Assembly (NCBI GenBank): GCA_018401695.1
Contig: JAGYKD010000001.1
Coordinates: 908,016-972,015, forward strand
Direction: 5' to 3'
From: Flavobacteriales bacterium
GTDB lineage: Bacteria; Bacteroidota; Bacteroidia; CAIKAF01
DNA length: 64,000 nucleotides
The notes under the pieces are model-generated. The model had not been told where the DNA came from. It saw only the letters and a program-made list of their open reading frames with translations, and did no database searches. Shown here piece by piece: positions 43,838 to 52,073 of the stretch. Made by a program: the position numbers and the translations under genes. Position 1 is the stretch's first letter. The number at the start of each line of letters is the position of its first letter.

Positions 43838-45343
43838 TTATTCTAAACGTAGCTCTTTTTCCAAGGCATCTGCCAAAAGCCGGTTGTCTGCAAGGCGTGG
43901 TACTTTGTTTTGGCCCCCAAGCTTCCCAATGGATTTCATGTAGCGCTGGAAACCTCCTTGGGATACCTTTCTTAGAACCAAGGGTCTGAGTATTTTTCCC
44001 TCTATTAAGTCTTTGTAATAGCTGTTGCGGGTACAAAGGGCCCGGTCAATTTCAACACAAAAGGCTTCTATATTCGCCGGTTCTTGTTCAAACTCTACCC
44101 ACCATTCGTGGTAGGGTAGCCCTCCTTCTTTGGGAGAAACACAGGGTGCCACGTGAAACTCCACTACCTGCCCGCCATGCTGCCTTAATGCATGCTCTAT
44201 GGCGCCATCAACTTCTTCCGAAATAACATGCTCACCAAAGGCAGAAATGAAATGTTTGGTACGCCCTGTTACTACAATGCGGTAGGGCGAAAGACTTACA
44301 AAACGTACGGTGTCTCCAATTAAATAGCCCCAAAGTCCGGCGTTTGTATTGAGAACTATGGCATAATTGATGCCCTTCTTTACCTCCGAAAGAGGAATAC
44401 GCGGAGGACTTGGCTCCATAAGGCGGGTCAATTCCACAAATTCGTAAAAAATACCGGCATGGCTTTGAAGCAACAAACCCTCTTGATCCTGCCGATCTTG
44501 AAATGCGATGAAGCCCTCGCTCGCCGGATAAGTCTCAATGGTCTGCACTCCTGTGCCTAAAGCAGACTCGAAACGTGCACGGTAGGGCGCATAATTTACC
44601 CCGCCATATACATATAGCTGTAAATTGGGGAAAACCTCTTTTACATTTGCTTTGCCGCTTATTTCCAAAAGGCGGTCAAAATACATTTGCACCCAAGAAG
44701 GGATGCCTCCTATCAGCCGCAAATCCTGCCCTTGCGTTTCTTTTAGAATGGCGTCGAGCTTGGTTTCCCAATCTTCTATGCAGTTTACTTTCCAGCTTGG
44801 CAGTTGGTTTTTCTTTACATAAGAAGGGATATGATGGTTTACAATGCCGCTCAAACGTCCTGTTGGAATGCCGTGGTGTTTTTCCAATTCGGGACTGCCC
44901 GACAAAAAAATCATACGACCGTCAAAAGCTGCTGCGTTTCCTGTTTCGGCAACATAGCAAAAAACCGCATTTCGTGCACTCCCTACGTGGTAGGGCAAGG
45001 ACTCTTTACTAATAGGAATTAGCTTGGTGCCGGAGGTGGTGCCGGATGTTTTGGCAAAATAGGCCGGCTTTCCGGGCCATAATACGTCGGTTTCTCCTGC
45101 ACAAATCCGGTCCACCCATGGACGCATTTGCTCGTAGTCGCCAAGAGGAACGGCTTCCGTGAAGTCTTGGTAGTTGCTTATTTGGTCAAACTTATGCGCC
45201 CTTCCAAAGGCAGTATTTTCACCTTTGTTTATGAGCTGCTTAAATACTTTTTGTTGGCCTTCTATGGGTTGTTCGGCCCAAACGCGAATGCGCTTTTCCA
45301 TCCACCGTGCATAGGGCCGAATGAGACTAGCTTTCCAGCCCAT
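43838..45343 (-). CDS. GH3 family protein (adenylate-forming, auxin-responsive type)
   Basis: About 501 aa from ATG 45343 (MGWKASLIRPYARWMEK). GH3 proteins adenylate a carboxylic acid and conjugate it to an amino acid in plants; the bacterial substrates are unknown. Seen: FAKTSGTTSGTKLIPISKE (phosphate-binding P-loop-like motif), ETYPASEGFIAFQD, LWGYLIGDTVRFVS, VTGRTKHFISAFGEHVISEEVDGAI and YHEWWVEF. It ends 2 bp from the BFN gene. A TTG at 45349 adds two residues. A 63-residue membrane protein is encoded just upstream. Confidence 0.9.
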   Translation of the reverse strand: MGWKASLIRPYARWMEKRIRVWAEQPIEGQQKVFKQLINKGENTAFGRAHKFDQISNYQDFTEAVPLGDYEQMRPWVDRICAGETDVLWPGKPAYFAKTSGTTSGTKLIPISKESLPYHVGSARNAVFCYVAETGNAAAFDGRMIFLSGSPELEKHHGIPTGRLSGIVNHHIPSYVKKNQLPSWKVNCIEDWETKLDAILKETQGQDLRLIGGIPSWVQMYFDRLLEISGKANVKEVFPNLQLYVYGGVNYAPYRARFESALGTGVQTIETYPASEGFIAFQDRQDQEGLLLQSHAGIFYEFVELTRLMEPSPPRIPLSEVKKGINYAIVLNTNAGLWGYLIGDTVRFVSLSPYRIVVTGRTKHFISAFGEHVISEEVDGAIEHALRQHGGQVVEFHVAPCVSPKEGGLPYHEWWVEFEQEPANIEAFCVEIDRALCTRNSYYKDLIEGKILRPLVLRKVSQGGFQRYMKSIGKLGGQNKVPRLADNRLLADALEKELRLE

Positions 45344-45355
45344 AAACAAGGGTGT

Positions 45356-45547
45356 TTATTGGTCTTGTTCCGGGCGGTATACCCCTTTATCGTTGGCCAT
45401 TCCGTCTTTAACCATACGACTTACCCAGTACACCATGAGGCCGGATCCGACCAAAATCATAAGCCAGTTGAAGTTCATGCCGGCGGCTTCTATGAATTGA
45501 AACGACCATTTTATAGCGTTTCCAAGAGGAATAAACAACCAATCCAT
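45356..45547 (-). CDS. small membrane protein, DUF6341-like
   Basis: 63 aa, one clear membrane segment (LMILVGSGLMVYWVSRMV) and an amphipathic N-terminal helix. The layout (FIPLNALK-like start, NWLM..VYW core, short polar tail ending RPEQDQ) resembles a small family of Bacteroidota membrane proteins, so I think it is a real gene; function unknown. It lies 12 bp upstream of GH3 on the same strand. Confidence 0.65.
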   Translation of the reverse strand: MDWLFIPLGNAIKWSFQFIEAAGMNFNWLMILVGSGLMVYWVSRMVKDGMANDKGVYRPEQDQ

Positions 45548-45619
45548 GTGCTAGGTATTTGTACAAAGATAGGCATGTATGGGGAAATTCCATGGATTGC
45601 CGCAACCCTTAGCCCCTTT

Positions 45620-45652
45620 TTTGTGTCAATGGTATAAAAGGCTGTATATTTG
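45620..45652 (+). promoter_or_regulatory. Bacteroidota-type promoter
   Basis: TTG at 45621-45623 (within TTTTTTG), 21-bp spacer, TATATTTG at 45645-45652: matches TTG-N17..23-TAnnTTTG. Transcription would start about 15 bp before the ATG at 45672. Confidence 0.55.
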
Positions 45653-45671
45653 AACTAAACTTAGGCTTCTT

Positions 45672-46787
45672 ATGAAAAATTGCTACTTATTTTGTGGAAT
45701 GCTGGCCGCTTCAGCAGCTTTGCACGCACAAATCACCATCAGCTCCTCCGATTTTGGAAATGTTGGTGACCAGTTCTTTGTGGGACAAGACCCCAACCCT
45801 ACCGTAACTCCCGGAAATGCAGGAGCTAATCAAACCTGGAATTTTACCGGCTTGGTTACCTCCAGCCTAGACACCATTTACTTTTTAGATCCGGCAACGG
45901 TTCCTCCGGCTGCTGCTGTTAGCGGGGTGAATTTGGTTACCGAATCTAACGAAGGGTATTTCTTTTTGGAACGTAACTCCTCCGGGGTTTACACGCGCGG
46001 TGTAGCCAGCACCTTTAATGGTGTACCCGTCTTAGCCGAATATACTCCGGCTCAGGATTTGTTGCCTTTCCCCTCTACTTTTGGAGATAATTTCAGCTCC
46101 ACTTCATCCTTTTCGACTACTGTGTTTTTGGGCTTGGACACCAATGCATTTGGCTGCCAAATAGAGTTGGACTCCATTCGTCTAAACCGTCAATCTACGC
46201 TTACGACCAATTTTGATGCAGAAGGCACGGTGCAACTTCCCTTGGAAAACATTCAAGCCTTGAGGGCCTATTCCGTAGATGCCTCAACAGATTCTATTTT
46301 TATTTATGCGCCCAACGCGGTGAGCTGTCCTCCTTTTGTAAACCTTCCTCAAGGTTGGAGTCTTATGCCAGACTTCCTAGCACAGTCTATAGGCTTGCCC
46401 GCAGGTACCTACACCGAGAACACGGAGATATATACATGGTATGCCAACAACGAAAACTTTGGGGTAGTCGCCATGCGCATGGACGGACAAGGTGGTGTAG
46501 AAAGCGTATTGTTTAAGAGCGACGCCAGCCAAATGTCTATGGACCAGGTGGGTGAATCTACCTTGCATATTTTTCCCAATCCTGTGCAGGGGAACAGCTT
46601 GGCTATTGAAGGTGCAGAAGCCGGAGATGAGGTGTTGCTTATGGATATGACAGGCCGGGTTGTGGCTCGCCAAAACCTTGAGAACAGCCAAGTTACTGTA
46701 GAAGGCCTTACTTCCGGTATGTATCAATTGCAATTGATGCGCAATCAGCAATTGGTGGGGCAACAAAAAATTATGGTACAGCAATAA
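45672..46787 (+). CDS. secreted protein with T9SS type A sorting domain
   Basis: 371 aa. Signal peptide MKNCYLFCGMLAASAALHAQ. The N-terminal 280 residues form a beta-rich domain with no motif I can name (FVGQDPNPTVTPGNAGANQTWNFTGL resembles the start of many Bacteroidota surface adhesin-like proteins). The last 80 residues (LHIFPNPVQGNSLAIEGAEAGDEVLLMDMTGRVV ... LTSGMYQLQLMRNQQLVGQQKIMVQQ) are a type A sorting domain, which directs secretion through the type IX system and anchoring to the cell surface. A single-gene unit with promoter and terminator. Confidence 0.85.
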   Translation: MKNCYLFCGMLAASAALHAQITISSSDFGNVGDQFFVGQDPNPTVTPGNAGANQTWNFTGLVTSSLDTIYFLDPATVPPAAAVSGVNLVTESNEGYFFLERNSSGVYTRGVASTFNGVPVLAEYTPAQDLLPFPSTFGDNFSSTSSFSTTVFLGLDTNAFGCQIELDSIRLNRQSTLTTNFDAEGTVQLPLENIQALRAYSVDASTDSIFIYAPNAVSCPPFVNLPQGWSLMPDFLAQSIGLPAGTYTENTEIYTWYANNENFGVVAMRMDGQGGVESVLFKSDASQMSMDQVGESTLHIFPNPVQGNSLAIEGAEAGDEVLLMDMTGRVVARQNLENSQVTVEGLTSGMYQLQLMRNQQLVGQQKIMVQQ

Positions 46788-46900
46788 CTTAGTGGCTCTG
46801 CCGACCATTTGGCTAGAAGAGGAAAGGATTTGATGCCGAAAAGGCCTATTCCTGAATTTTTTTCTCTTTCCTAGGCTAAAGTATAGGTGAAAAAAGAAAG

Positions 46901-46936
46901 ATTCCGGAGCCACGTTGGTTTCGGAATTTTTTTTTG
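46901..46936 (+). terminator. intrinsic terminator
   Basis: ATTCCGGAGCC (46901-46911), loop ACGTT, GGTTTCGGAAT (46917-46927), then nine T. The stem is 11 bp with two G-U pairs. It ends transcripts of the T9SS gene 114 bp after its stop and directly precedes repeat R5. Confidence 0.85.
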
Positions 46937-46937
46937 G

Positions 46938-47093
46938 AAGACCGGCGCAGGGATGGCGCGGAAAGCCCACAAAACCAAGGCTTAGGGCTGCGTGGAGCGA
47001 GGAGGCGGTCCCGATCCTTCGGGAAAGCCACCGGAGCCCCGCATGCCCTTAGCCTTGGTTTGAGGACTTGCAGCAACAGCCCGGTTGCGCCCC
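46938..47093 (+). repeat. REP-like palindromic element R5
   Basis: GC-rich element upstream of rseP. Left motif GCGCAGGGATGGCGCGGAAAGCCCAC at 46945-46970; arms AAACCAAGGCTTAGGGC (46971 onward) and GCCCTTAGCCTTGGTTT (47045-47061) form a nearly perfect stem. Inside are GAGCGAGGAGGCGGTCC (46996-47012), a TCCCGA/TCGGGA hairpin, and GGGAAAGCCACCGGAGC (47021-47037). The right motif is GAGGACTTGCAGCAACAGCCCGG at 47062-47084. Confidence 0.75.
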
Positions 47094-47125
47094 AAAAAAA
47101 ACAAAGCCATAGCTTCGGGCGCAGC

Positions 47126-47160
47126 TTTTGCCGCAAAATCCCCGAATAGCCCTACCTTTG
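47126..47160 (+). promoter_or_regulatory. Bacteroidota-type promoter for rseP
   Basis: TTTTG (47126-47130), 22-bp spacer, TACCTTTG (47153-47160). It fits the phylum's consensus and lies 37 bp before the rseP ATG. Confidence 0.5.
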
Positions 47161-47197
47161 CAAACTAATTTGCCTTAGGGCTTCAAACCGTTCCCGA

Positions 47198-48553
47198 ATG
47201 GGTGTATTGATTCAAGTTGCGCAGTTTTTTCTTTGCCTTTCGCTGCTCATTATTTTGCATGAAGGCGGACACTACCTCGCCGCTCGTCTGTTCAAGACTA
47301 GGGTGGAAAAATTTTATTTGTTTTTCGATTTTCTGTTTCCCTTTCCGAATCTGGCCAATTTTAGCCTCTTTAAGTTTAAAAAGGGCGACACAACCTATGG
47401 ACTGGGATGGTTTCCCATGGGCGGCTACGTTAAAATTGCCGGTATGGCCGATGAGTCAAACGACAAAGATGCCTTGAAACAGCCGCCGCAGCCCTGGGAA
47501 TACCGTTCCAAGCCGGCTTGGCAAAGGCTTATTATAATTTTAGGGGGCATTATTGTGAATCTCTTTGTGGGCTTCTTTTTATTTGCCATGGTGTTTTGGG
47601 TGTATGGCGAAACCCGCTTGAACCCGTCGAAAATGCCTTATGGCATGCACTTTTCAGACTCTAGCTTGCTGGACGAAGGATTGCGTCAAGGCGATTTGAT
47701 TGTGGCATTGGATGGGGAGCCGGTGCAAGATTATGCCTCTATTGGCCGCGAGTTGCTTTTGGAGGATGTAGGGCAAATGCAAGTGCTTAGAGATGGAGAG
47801 TCATTAAGTTTTGAGGTGACCGAACTCTTTAGAAACAAGGTGCTTCGTGCCTCCGGTAATGGCCCTTTTTTGGAGCCCCGATTGCCGGCGGTAATTGATA
47901 CCGTATTGCCTGAGACCCCTGCAGCTCTTGCCGGTATACAAAAGGGAGATCAAATTGTGCAATTGGACAGTACCTCCATAGAAAGTTTCCAAGATTTTCA
48001 AGCAGGGATAGGTCAGCAAGCCAAAACAGAATTTGCATTGGTGTTGTTGCGTGCTGCAGATACCTTGGAAATGCAAATCACCACCAATGAGGAGGGCATG
48101 ATAGGAGTGGCTCCGCCCATGGGCAAACGCCTGGAGGATTTTGGTTTTGAAATAGAAAAGGTAAACTACAGTTTAGGAGAGGCTATACCAGCCGGCTTAA
48201 GCCTGGCCGCTCGGACCATTGGCGACCAAGTGCGTCAGTTTAGTTTGATTTTTAACCCATCGACCGGGGCATATAAGCAGGTGGGCGGTTTTGCACGTTT
48301 TACCCAGCTGTTTCCTCAAACCTGGTCGTGGCAAGCCTTTTGGAAACTAATGGCCATAGTTTCGCTTATTTTGGCCTTTATGAATTTCTTGCCCATTCCT
48401 ATGTTGGATGGTGGGTATATGGTGTTTATATTGTACGAAATGGTGGCCGGGAAGCCTCCCGGAGAAAAGTTTATGGAACGTGCCAATACGGTAGGGTTTA
48501 TTATCATTTTGGCACTCTTGATTTTTGCAAACTTAAACGACATTATCCGATAG
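47198..48553 (+). CDS. rseP: RIP metalloprotease RseP (site-2 protease)
   Basis: 451 aa inner-membrane zinc protease that cleaves transmembrane anti-sigma factors and signal peptide remnants. Seen: LLIILHEGGHYLAARLFK (HExxH in the first membrane segment), YGLGWFPMGGYVKIAGM, two PDZ-like domains (about residues 150-320, e.g. ALAGIQKGDQIVQLD) and the second active-site motif MNFLPIPMLDGGY near the C-terminus. Three or four membrane segments. Followed 3 bp later by the aldehyde dehydrogenase gene. Confidence 0.95.
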   Translation: MGVLIQVAQFFLCLSLLIILHEGGHYLAARLFKTRVEKFYLFFDFLFPFPNLANFSLFKFKKGDTTYGLGWFPMGGYVKIAGMADESNDKDALKQPPQPWEYRSKPAWQRLIIILGGIIVNLFVGFFLFAMVFWVYGETRLNPSKMPYGMHFSDSSLLDEGLRQGDLIVALDGEPVQDYASIGRELLLEDVGQMQVLRDGESLSFEVTELFRNKVLRASGNGPFLEPRLPAVIDTVLPETPAALAGIQKGDQIVQLDSTSIESFQDFQAGIGQQAKTEFALVLLRAADTLEMQITTNEEGMIGVAPPMGKRLEDFGFEIEKVNYSLGEAIPAGLSLAARTIGDQVRQFSLIFNPSTGAYKQVGGFARFTQLFPQTWSWQAFWKLMAIVSLILAFMNFLPIPMLDGGYMVFILYEMVAGKPPGEKFMERANTVGFIIILALLIFANLNDIIR

Positions 48554-48556
48554 ACT

Positions 48557-50095
48557 ATGAATATTCAAGACGCACTCAAGGTTTTGGGGCTGGAAACAAA
48601 GGAGTTGAACTTTGGAGTTTCCACAGGCAATGAATCCGTGTTAGGCTCTGGCCCTGTTATAGCCAGCCACAGTCCGGTAGATGGGAACCTTATTTCCAGG
48701 TGCGGCTCTGCCAATCGACAAGACTTTGATTTTGTAGTAGCTAAGAGCAGAGAAGCGTTTGCCGTTTGGCGCAGCTGGCCGGCTCCTGCACGTGGAGAGG
48801 TGGTTCGAGCTTTTGGCAACGCATTGCGCGAAAAGAAAGCGGCATTGGGCGCTTTGGTTTCTTTCGAAATGGGAAAGTCCTACCAAGAAGGCCTGGGCGA
48901 GGTTCAGGAAATGATTGACATTTGCGACTTTGCCGTAGGCTTGTCGCGACAGCTGTACGGCCTTACCATTCATAGCGAAAGGCCAAACCACCGCATGTTT
49001 GAGCAATGGCACCCCCTGGGACCTGTGGGCATTATTACGGCCTTTAATTTTCCGGTAGCCGTCTGGGCTTGGAATACCGCTCTGGCTTGGGTTTGTGGCG
49101 ACACCACCCTGTGGAAACCCTCCGAAAAAGTGCCTTTATGCGGAGTTGCATGCCAAAAAATTGCTGCCGAAGTGTTTAAACAACACCATGTTCCCGAAGG
49201 CGTTTCTTGCTTGATACAAGGCGACAGAGAAGTAGGGGAGTGGATTGCACAAAACCCGGCCATAGCTTTAGTAAGCGCTACCGGATCGACCCGCATGGGC
49301 CGTCAGGTAGGCCAAGTGGTTGCCGGCCGTTTGGGCCGCAGCTTGTTGGAGTTAGGTGGCAACAACGCCTTAATTGTAAGCGAAGAAGCCGACCTGGATT
49401 TGGCCATTCGTGCGGTAGTCTTTGGCGCGGTGGGTACCGCCGGTCAACGCTGTACCAGCACCCGTCGCGTGATTATTCAGAATAAGGTGTACGACCAGTT
49501 TGTGGAACGCCTACAAAAAGCCTACGGCAGCATACGGATTGGCGACCCCTTGGACGAGAACAATCACATGGGGCCTCTTATTGATACCCAGGCGGTAGAC
49601 ATGTACCTTAAGGCCATAGAATCTGTGAAACAGGAAGGGGGCAAAGCGTTGATTGCCGGAGGTAAACTTGAGGGTGAAAAATACGCCTCTGGCTGTTATG
49701 TAAAGCCTTGCGTGATGGAAGCAAAACCGGAATACCAAACCGTCCAAAACGAAACCTTTGCACCTATTTTGTACCTCTTGCGTTACGAAAACATTCAAGA
49801 GGCCATCGATATTCAGAATGCCGTTCCTCAAGGGCTTTCTTCTGCCATATTTACCCAAAACCTGTTGGAGTCCGAAACCTTTTTGTCGGCTTCCGGCTCA
49901 GATTGCGGCATTGCCAATGTCAACTTAGGTACCAGTGGCGCCGAAATCGGTGGCGCTTTTGGAGGTGAAAAAGAAACCGGTGGTGGACGTGAGTCTGGGT
50001 CCGATGCCTGGAAGGCCTATATGCGTCGGCAGACCAATACCATAAACTACGGCAGGTCCATTCCTTTGGCTCAAGGCATTCAATTTGACCTTTGA
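48557..50095 (+). CDS. ALDH7-type aldehyde dehydrogenase (aminoadipate-semialdehyde type)
   Basis: 512 aa NAD(P)-dependent enzyme. Seen: FNFPVAVWAWNTALAWVCGDTTLWKPSEK (cofactor region), SATGSTRMGRQV, the catalytic ELGGNNALIV and GTAGQRCTSTRRVII with the nucleophile Cys, and NVNLGTSGAEIGGAFGGEKETGGGRESGSDAWKAYMRRQTNTINY, a stretch typical of ALDH7/antiquitin proteins acting in lysine degradation. The exact substrate is inferred from the family. The stop overlaps the start of the next gene (TGATG). Confidence 0.93.
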   Translation: MNIQDALKVLGLETKELNFGVSTGNESVLGSGPVIASHSPVDGNLISRCGSANRQDFDFVVAKSREAFAVWRSWPAPARGEVVRAFGNALREKKAALGALVSFEMGKSYQEGLGEVQEMIDICDFAVGLSRQLYGLTIHSERPNHRMFEQWHPLGPVGIITAFNFPVAVWAWNTALAWVCGDTTLWKPSEKVPLCGVACQKIAAEVFKQHHVPEGVSCLIQGDREVGEWIAQNPAIALVSATGSTRMGRQVGQVVAGRLGRSLLELGGNNALIVSEEADLDLAIRAVVFGAVGTAGQRCTSTRRVIIQNKVYDQFVERLQKAYGSIRIGDPLDENNHMGPLIDTQAVDMYLKAIESVKQEGGKALIAGGKLEGEKYASGCYVKPCVMEAKPEYQTVQNETFAPILYLLRYENIQEAIDIQNAVPQGLSSAIFTQNLLESETFLSASGSDCGIANVNLGTSGAEIGGAFGGEKETGGGRESGSDAWKAYMRRQTNTINYGRSIPLAQGIQFDL

Positions 50096-50649
50096 TGCCA
50101 AGGCTCTTGGGCATGTGCTTGCTGTTATGCGTCGTTTGGAGCTGTTTGCCTCAAGCCGAAGAGCAAGCGGCCGGATCTGCTTATAGGCAGCACCTCGACT
50201 CTTTGCAGCAAAGACTTCAAAAGTCTCCCCAAAGTGTGCAACAGCAACTTAGTTGGGCCGGGAAAACGGACCAAAGCCAAAAGGCCTCTAAGGACCAGGA
50301 CTGGGAAGACGTGTTCTACTTTTTTAAAGAGGCCGATGTAACCGGCCCTAGGATGCAAGGACGCTATGCGTTTAAAAAAGAACAAGTAGGAGAGGACAGC
50401 AGCCTTGTTTATTCGGCATTGGATGAGCATCAGCCGGTACAAAAGCTGATTGTTTTGAGAGACAAGGAGGGTAGAACTAAAGGAGTATATGCTTACCATT
50501 TAAAGGACTCACCTTTTTATGCTTCCAAGATTATTGCCGATGGCCTGTTTGGGGACCATTGGCGTATTTCGTTAAAAGTGGTGCAAATCCACCGAATCAC
50601 CGGAAAGAAAGAGCGCCTGAATTGCCTCTGGACTTTGCCTGCGCCATGA
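50095..50649 (+). CDS. hypothetical lipoprotein
   Basis: 184 aa from ATG 50095, within the TGATG overlap with the dehydrogenase stop. The signal peptide MPRLLGMCLLLCVVWSC has a lipobox Cys. A helical Gln- and Ser-rich part (25-60) leads to a folded domain with DVFYFFKEADVTGPRMQGRYAF and VQKLIVLRDKEGRTKGVYAYHLKDSPFYASKIIADG. No family recognised. Its TGA overlaps the ATG of hemW (ATGA), so the three genes are coupled. Confidence 0.75.
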   Translation: MPRLLGMCLLLCVVWSCLPQAEEQAAGSAYRQHLDSLQQRLQKSPQSVQQQLSWAGKTDQSQKASKDQDWEDVFYFFKEADVTGPRMQGRYAFKKEQVGEDSSLVYSALDEHQPVQKLIVLRDKEGRTKGVYAYHLKDSPFYASKIIADGLFGDHWRISLKVVQIHRITGKKERLNCLWTLPAP

Positions 50650-51767
50650 CCCTTTATCTGCACGTCCCTTTTTGCAAGCAGGCTTGCCATTATTGTGATT
50701 TCCATTTTAGCTTGAACCTCAATAAGAAAGAGGAAATGGTGCAGGCCATGCTCCTCGAAATGGAAGCCTGGGCCTCAAGGCTAAAGCTTGATTCCTTGCA
50801 ATCCATCTACTTTGGCGGAGGAACTCCCTCTTTACTTGGACCGCAGGCTATCGCTGTTTTGCTGAATAGGGCTAAACAACTTTTTGCTTTGGCTCCCGAC
50901 CCCGAAATTAGCCTTGAAGCAAATCCCGACGATTTGATACGCCACCCTCCTTTGCGTTGGAAGGAGATTGGAATCAACAGGTTTAGTATTGGTGTTCAAA
51001 GCTTTAATGATAAATTTTTAGGCAAGCTTAATAGGAGCCACAACGCAGAACAAGCACAAAATGCCATAGCCTTTGCGGCGGCTGCCGGCTTTGAAAAATG
51101 CTCCTTGGACCTGATGTTTGGCTTGCCCGGGCAGACCCTGCAGGATTGGAAGCAGGATTTGGAGAAGGCCATGAGCCTGCCATTGAATCACTTGAGCATT
51201 TATGGCCTAACCATTGAGCCAAAAACGGTATTTCACCAGAAGCTGCGCCTAGGGTCTTTGGATTTGCCTGCCGACGAAGAGGCCGCCGACTTTTTTAGAA
51301 CCGCACACCACACTTTACAAAAGGCCGGTTTTGAACATTACGAGGTGTCGAACTATGCCAAGCCGGGGCATCGAAGCCGACACAACAGCCATTATTGGTC
51401 GGGTGGCAACTACCTGGGCATTGGCCCCTCGGCCCACAGCTATCTGAATGGCACTCGATACCACAATCCCGCGAGCAATGGACGCTACATGCAAAGCTTG
51501 CAGCGCGGTCAGTTGCCGGCTCAAATGGAAAGCCTAAACCAGGCCGAAGCCTGGAACGAAATGTTGATGACAGCATTGAGGCAAAAAGAAGGCTTGACCA
51601 AAGAAAAAGTAGCGACCTTGTTTGGAACAGATGCTTGGAAAATGCTCCAACATCAGCTACTTAAATTTCCCCCAGAATGGTTTCTTAGCTATGAGCCCAT
51701 AGCCTTGAGCTGCGAAGGTTGGCTTTTTATGGATCGATTGTTGGTGGCACTTTTTCGCTTAACATAG
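50646..51767 (+). CDS. hemW: radical SAM heme chaperone HemW
   Basis: 373 aa from ATG 50646, which overlaps the previous stop; the frame is open further upstream, but that part lies in the lipoprotein gene. HemW is a heme chaperone related to anaerobic coproporphyrinogen oxidase HemN, and many HemN-like annotations are really HemW. The 4Fe-4S motif is VPFCKQACHYCDFHF (CxxxCxxC). Next are YFGGGTPSLL, RFSIGVQSFND, DLMFGLPGQTLQDW and YEVSNYAKPGHRSRHNSHYWSGGNYLGIGPSAHSY, all typical of the HemW/HemN group. Confidence 0.93.
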   Translation: MTLYLHVPFCKQACHYCDFHFSLNLNKKEEMVQAMLLEMEAWASRLKLDSLQSIYFGGGTPSLLGPQAIAVLLNRAKQLFALAPDPEISLEANPDDLIRHPPLRWKEIGINRFSIGVQSFNDKFLGKLNRSHNAEQAQNAIAFAAAAGFEKCSLDLMFGLPGQTLQDWKQDLEKAMSLPLNHLSIYGLTIEPKTVFHQKLRLGSLDLPADEEAADFFRTAHHTLQKAGFEHYEVSNYAKPGHRSRHNSHYWSGGNYLGIGPSAHSYLNGTRYHNPASNGRYMQSLQRGQLPAQMESLNQAEAWNEMLMTALRQKEGLTKEKVATLFGTDAWKMLQHQLLKFPPEWFLSYEPIALSCEGWLFMDRLLVALFRLT

Positions 51768-52073
51768 CGCTTCCATTGCTTTTTCGCTTCCAGAAAGGGA
51801 TGTAGAGATTTTCCAAAGAAAAAACCTTTGATAATCAAAGGGTTAACTTTTGGGATGTAGAGATTTTTTTGGCTTTGGGCCCTTAAAATCTACCCCATTT
51901 TTCTTCCAAATCCGGCCTTTTGCTGCTGCCCATCGGCGCAGCGGCCTATGGCTGCCAAGCCGCTCCGGTGGCTTACCAAAGGACCGCCTCCTCGCAGCGG
52001 CAGCCATGGCCGCTTGCTGCATGGGCATACGCCGGGCCGGGGGGCCAAACTATAGAAAACCTGGTATTCTAGC
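51768..52073. other. convergent gap hemW/transporter
   Basis: About 300 bp. GGGATGTAGAGATTTT occurs twice (51797-51812 and 51852-51867) as a direct repeat. CCTTTGA-TAA-TCAAAGG (51825-51841) is a small hairpin that may serve as a terminator of hemW, though no T-run follows. The rest is repeat R6. No gene seen. Confidence 0.5.
51876..52047 (-). repeat. REP-like palindromic element R6
   Basis: GC-rich element. Bases 51962-51995, read on the minus strand, give GCGAGGAGGCGGTCC..TTGGTAAGCCACCGGAGC, matching R5 (46997-47037) and R7 (55965-56000). GCAGCGGCCTATGGCTGCC (51938-51956) pairs with GGCAGCCATGGCCGCTTGCTGC (51999-52020) as the main stem, with a second pair GGGCCC/GGGCCGGGGGGCC at the ends. 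Confidence 0.72.
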
